Shown here: piece after piece, positions 61,016 through 64,000 of the stretch | Layout of the letters: every line of letters starts with the position of its first letter | How positions within the stretch are numbered: position 1 is the stretch's first letter | DNA from: Thermohalobaculum sp038528605 | GTDB taxonomy: Bacteria > Pseudomonadota > Alphaproteobacteria > Rhodobacterales > Rhodobacteraceae | Direction: 5' to 3' | NCBI GenBank assembly: GCA_038528605.1 | Contig: JBCBEP010000001.1 | Location: forward strand, 1 to 64,000 | Length of the DNA: 64,000 nucleotides | The notes under the pieces: generated by a model | The model's input: only the letters and a program-made list of their open reading frames with translations | The model's database searches: none | What the model was told of the DNA's origin: nothing | Translations under genes and position numbers: made by a program

Positions 61016-61761
61016 GCGCGGCGGCACCGGGCGACAGCAAGGGCGGCGCGGCGCCGCCGAAGGCACGGCCGGGCAGCGCGCGTGCGGTGGATGCGCTGGG
61101 GGTAGCGCTCGGTCATCGTTTCAAGCGGCCGGATCTGCTGGCGGAAGCGCTCACGCATCCCTCCGCGGCGGGACCCGCGCGGCCGGACAACCAGAGGCTC
61201 GAATTCCTAGGGGACCGTGTGCTCGGGCTCTTGGTGGCGGAAGCCCTGATGGAGGCGTTGCCCGACGAGGCGGAGGGTACGCTCGCACCGCGGCTGAATG
61301 CGCTCGTGCGCCGGGAGACGCTGGCGGAGATCGCGGGGGAGATCGGGCTTGGCGCCCATCTCGTGCTTGGCCGGTCCGAGAACATCTCCGGCGGGCGGCG
61401 GAAGAAGGCGATCCTGGCGGATGCGATGGAGGCGGTGATCGCGGCGATCTATCTTGATGGGGGCGTGGCGCCCGCCCGCGCCTTCGTGCATCGGCACTGG
61501 CTCGCCCGGCTGACAGCGGCGGAGGAAGCGCCTATCGACGCAAAGACCCGCCTTCAGGAATGGGCGCAGGGCCGTGGCATGACACCCCCCGCCTACGCCC
61601 TCCTCGGCCGCGAGGGGCCTGACCACAAGCCGGAGTTCCATGTCTCCGTCACCCTCGCCGACGGACAGACCGCCGAGGGCCGCGCCCGCACCAAGAAGTT
61701 TGCCGAGCAAGCCGCCGCAGAGGCTCTCCTGCAAACGCTCGCCGGTGAGGCTGAAGCATGA
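61012..61761 (+). CDS. rnc: Ribonuclease III
   Basis: 249 residues from a GTG at 61012 (GTGA overlap with lepB). Signature NQRLEFLGDRVLGLLVAEAL holds the catalytic Glu/Asp; DAMEAVIAAIYLDGG is the second. A C-terminal double-stranded RNA-binding domain (DAKTRLQEWAQGRGMTPPAY... FAEQAAAEALLQTL) follows. It processes rRNA precursors and double-stranded RNA. The first ~20 residues are Gly/Ala/Pro-rich and extra to the family core. Overlaps era by 4 bp. Confidence 0.95.
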   Translation: MSAAAPGDSKGGAAPPKARPGSARAVDALGVALGHRFKRPDLLAEALTHPSAAGPARPDNQRLEFLGDRVLGLLVAEALMEALPDEAEGTLAPRLNALVRRETLAEIAGEIGLGAHLVLGRSENISGGRRKKAILADAMEAVIAAIYLDGGVAPARAFVHRHWLARLTAAEEAPIDAKTRLQEWAQGRGMTPPAYALLGREGPDHKPEFHVSVTLADGQTAEGRARTKKFAEQAAAEALLQTLAGEAEA

Positions 61762-62678
61762 GCAACGCAAAAGGGACGCGCTGCGGGTTCGTGGCGCTCA
61801 TCGGGGAGCCGAATGCGGGGAAATCGACGCTGCTGAACCGGATGGTGGGCGGCAAGGTATCGATCGTGACGCACAAGGTGCAGACCACGCGGGCGCGCAT
61901 CCGCGGCATCGCCATGGCGGGCGAGGCGCAGATCGTGTTCGTCGACACGCCGGGACTTTTTCGGCCGCGCCGCAGGCTCGATCGGGCGATGGTCAGCGCC
62001 GCCTGGGCAGGGGCGGAGGATGCGGATCTCGTGGTGCTGCTCGTCGAGGCGCATCGGGGGCTGACGGAGGGGGTGGAGCGTATTCTGCAGGAACTCGACG
62101 AGCACCTGCCCGAAGGCAAGCCCGTCGCCCTCGCCATCAACAAGATCGACCGGGTGAAGGCCGAAAGCCTCCTTGCCCTGACGCAGACCCTCAACGAACG
62201 CCGCGCCTTCGAGGGCACCTTCATGATTTCCGCCGAGAAGGGCTATGGCGTGGAGGACCTGAAGGACTGGCTTGCGGAGCGGCTCCCCGAGGGCCCCTGG
62301 CATTATCCGGAAGACCAGATCGCGGACCTGCCGCTCCGCCTGCTGGCGGCAGAGATCACGCGGGAGAAGCTCACCCTCCGCCTCCACCAGGAGCTGCCCT
62401 ATCAGCTCACGGTCGAGACCGAGGCATGGGAGGAGAAGCAGGACGGCTCCGCACGGATCGAGCAGGTGATCTATGTGGCGCGGGACGGGCATAAGGGCAT
62501 CGTCCTCGGTAAGGCGGGTGCAACCACCAAGGCCGTGGGCGCCGAGGCGCGGCGGGAGATCTCGGAGCTTCTGGGCCGGCCCTGCCACCTCTTTCTCACC
62601 GTGAAGGTGCGCCCCGGCTGGCTCGAAGAGGCGGAGCGCTTCCGCGAGATGGGGCTTGACTGGAAGGACGGGGCGTGA
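61758..62678 (+). CDS. era: GTPase Era
   Basis: 306 residues. G1 ALIGEPNAGKSTLLN, G3 VDTPGLF and G4 NKID are clear; the C-terminal KH domain has REISELLGRPCHLFLTVKVRPGW. Era binds 16S rRNA and helps 30S maturation. Coupled to rnc by a 4-bp overlap. Confidence 0.96.
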   Translation: MSNAKGTRCGFVALIGEPNAGKSTLLNRMVGGKVSIVTHKVQTTRARIRGIAMAGEAQIVFVDTPGLFRPRRRLDRAMVSAAWAGAEDADLVVLLVEAHRGLTEGVERILQELDEHLPEGKPVALAINKIDRVKAESLLALTQTLNERRAFEGTFMISAEKGYGVEDLKDWLAERLPEGPWHYPEDQIADLPLRLLAAEITREKLTLRLHQELPYQLTVETEAWEEKQDGSARIEQVIYVARDGHKGIVLGKAGATTKAVGAEARREISELLGRPCHLFLTVKVRPGWLEEAERFREMGLDWKDGA

Positions 62679-62691
62679 GGCCCTTGCTCGG

Positions 62692-63024
62692 ATGATCCGG
62701 CTCACGACCGATCTCTGGCTCGCCGCCTACCGCAGGAAGCTCGAGGCCGCGGGCATCCACGCCCATATCGTCCATCGCGGGAACGAAACGGCGGGCGACG
62801 TGATCGTGAAGGTTGCTACCATGAACGGCGAGGCCGGCCTTTGGGAGCGGGGCTGGGACGAGACAGGCAATCCCGCCTGGGTCCAGACCCTTGGCCCGGT
62901 GCCGGAGGCGGAGGCGGAGGAGACTGCGGAGCGCCGCCGTGGGCGGGACCGGGACCTGTGGGTGATCGAGATCGAGGATCCCCGAGGCCGCCACCTGCTC
63001 GAGGACGACAGCTTCCGGGGGTGA
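62692..63024 (+). CDS. DUF1491 family protein
   Basis: 110 residues from the ATG at 62692. MIRLTTDLWLAAYRRKLEAAGIHAHIVHRGNETAGDVIVKVATMNGEA is the DUF1491 pattern. The family is common next to era/recO in alphaproteobacteria and has no assigned function. Begins 13 bp after era, probably co-transcribed. Confidence 0.88.
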   Translation: MIRLTTDLWLAAYRRKLEAAGIHAHIVHRGNETAGDVIVKVATMNGEAGLWERGWDETGNPAWVQTLGPVPEAEAEETAERRRGRDRDLWVIEIEDPRGRHLLEDDSFRG

Positions 63025-63408
63025 GCCGCGCGCCGCTCATCTGCGTATCAGAGGTCCCGGGTCAGGCCCGGGACGGGGCGGATCGAGCACGACGCGCAGT
63101 GGCGATGCCCGATGCAGTCGCCATGGCGAAGGCCATGATCGATATCGTGCACCAGCGAGTCGGCGCTCCCCGCGAGCGGATCGGCCGTTTTTGCCGCTAC
63201 GGGAAGCTGCGCAAAGCAATCGCCCGCGAGAAGAGGGGTGGCCGTCTCCGCGGAACAGGGCGCCCCGCTGCGACGGATTGCACCGGGCGTGCTTTAAGGA
63301 TGTGGTTGGGCAGGCGCGCTAGAGTGTCCTTCGCAGGTTGTCGGCGCTTCAGCCGCTCAACGCGGGTGCGGGCTGGCCGGTACGCGGGCGGAAACATAGG
63401 GCAGGCGG
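63025..63408. other. Gap before recO
   Basis: 384 bp without a supported gene. It includes the palindrome GTCCCGGG-TCAGG-CCCGGGAC at 63054-63074 and a short open frame (about 63097 onward) with mixed codon use that I do not call. recO may have its own promoter here, but I see no clear -35/-10. Confidence 0.5.
63054..63074. repeat. REP-like palindrome
   Basis: Perfect 8-bp arms GTCCCGGG and CCCGGGAC separated by TCAGG. Variants of this sequence are common intergenic palindromes in alphaproteobacterial chromosomes. Confidence 0.65.
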
Positions 63409-64000
63409 ATGGATTGGCGGGACGAAGGCATTCTGCTCAGCGTGGCGGAGCACGGCGAGAGCTCGGCCATCATCGATGTGCTGACCTGCAGCCATGGGCG
63501 CCATCCGGGCCTTGTCCGCGGCGGGCAGGGCTCGAAGCTCTCGGCCACGCTCCAGCCTGGCACGGAGCTTTCGCTCGAATGGCGGGCCCGGCTGGAGGAG
63601 CATCTCGGCAACTACCGCGTGGAGCCCATCAAAGCCCGTGCCTCCCAGTTGATGGAGGATCGCGCGGCCCTCGCCGCCTTTGGTGCCATGGCCGCCCTGA
63701 TCGTCGCCTTCGTGCCCGAACGCCAACCGGACTACGAGCTCTACGAGGCGTCGCATGATCTGCTGGTTGACCTCTCCGAGAGGCCGCGGGACTGGCCGGG
63801 GACATACCTGCGCTGGGAGGCGACCTTCCTCGGCCTTCTGGGCTTCGGGGTCGATCTCTCCGCCTGCGCCGCCACCGGCAAGCGGCACGACCTTGCCTAT
63901 GTCAGCCCCCGCACGGGCCGCGCTGTCAGCCGTGAGGCTGGGGGGCCGTTCGCGGAGAGGCTGTTGCCGCTCCCCTCTTTCCTTGCCGGCGACGGTGTGG
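63409..64000 (+). CDS. recO: DNA repair protein RecO (3' end outside window)
   Basis: 197 residues visible from the ATG at 63409; the frame runs off the right edge. MDWRDEGILLSVAEHGESSAIIDVLT and GRHPGLVRGGQGSKLSATLQPG are the RecO OB-fold start. YLRWEATFLGLLGFGVDLSACAATGKRHDLAYVSPRTGRAVS matches the C-terminal domain. It aids RecF-pathway recombination and RecA loading. Follows DUF1491 in the era region. Confidence 0.93.
   Translation, partial: MDWRDEGILLSVAEHGESSAIIDVLTCSHGRHPGLVRGGQGSKLSATLQPGTELSLEWRARLEEHLGNYRVEPIKARASQLMEDRAALAAFGAMAALIVAFVPERQPDYELYEASHDLLVDLSERPRDWPGTYLRWEATFLGLLGFGVDLSACAATGKRHDLAYVSPRTGRAVSREAGGPFAERLLPLPSFLAGDGV

Noticed and set aside
63097..63408. Short open frame before recO
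   Set aside because: Continues into recO in another frame, has no ribosome site, and shows no recognisable motif.

Overview
The window is GC-rich chromosomal DNA from an alphaproteobacterium, most likely of the order Rhodobacterales (Paracoccaceae-like). The main reasons are: irr divergent from fabA-fabB-fabI; folK-rpoZ-rel-DUF2062-pdxJ-LysE-acpS-lepB-rnc-era-DUF1491-recO in one direction; npr/EIIA-Man/rapZ/mini-hprK/chvG/chvI divergent from pckA; a PhaR-phaA/phaB block; and (2S)-methylsuccinyl-CoA dehydrogenase of the ethylmalonyl-CoA pathway. I see no rRNA, tRNA, insertion sequence, prophage or CRISPR array. Genus cannot be named from this sequence alone.

Layout. 0-7 kb: a DUF1800 protein open at the left edge with a Gly/Asp tandem repeat, its DUF1501 partner, three small membrane proteins resembling type II secretion subunits GspL, GspM and GspC/N, and an RTX/DUF4214 protein. 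This is the least conventional block and the best candidate for a poorly described system. 7-16 kb: asparaginase-like protein, ECF sigma factor, IalB-like secreted protein, rlmN, a small P-loop kinase, a PLP dehydratase, a Cys/His-rich hypothetical, then fabI-fabB-fabA facing irr. 16-31 kb: GT2 glycosyltransferase, SH3 protein, hydroxypyruvate/glyoxylate reductase, CDF transporter, DUF2199 protein, a GNAT-cupin fusion, a class III PHA synthase pair (phaE-phaC), TPR protein, ispE, a polyprenyl diphosphate synthase, a DUF2007 protein, a TrmN6-like methyltransferase and an M20 amidohydrolase. 31-41 kb: two very small genes, DUF302 protein, glutamine amidotransferase, GcvA-like regulator, GT4 glycosyltransferase and UDP-glucuronate decarboxylase, phaB-phaA, phaR, a degenerate GGDEF/EAL protein and tag. 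41-53 kb: the phosphotransfer/ChvGI cluster, pckA, a gamma-glutamyltransferase, mcd, a family-5-type uracil-DNA glycosylase and a NYN protein. 53-64 kb: the folK to recO housekeeping run, with recO cut by the right edge.

How the genes work together. Carbon storage is a theme. PhaA and PhaB make (R)-3-hydroxybutyryl-CoA, PhaE-PhaC polymerise it, PhaR probably represses the pathway, and Mcd links the same C4 intermediates to acetate assimilation, with PckA providing the gluconeogenic exit. HPr/EIIA, HprK, RapZ and ChvGI are placed to couple nutrient or acid state to this metabolism. The fab genes beside Irr suggest unsaturated fatty acid synthesis is expressed near an iron/haem-sensing regulator.

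Between genes the window holds several palindromic repeats: a paired REP-like unit of perfect 24-bp arms between phaA and phaB, a four-copy family with a shared GGGCGGGCYGACG core located at gene ends, and a single GTCCCGGG palindrome before recO. These look like dispersed repetitive extragenic elements rather than ordinary terminators.
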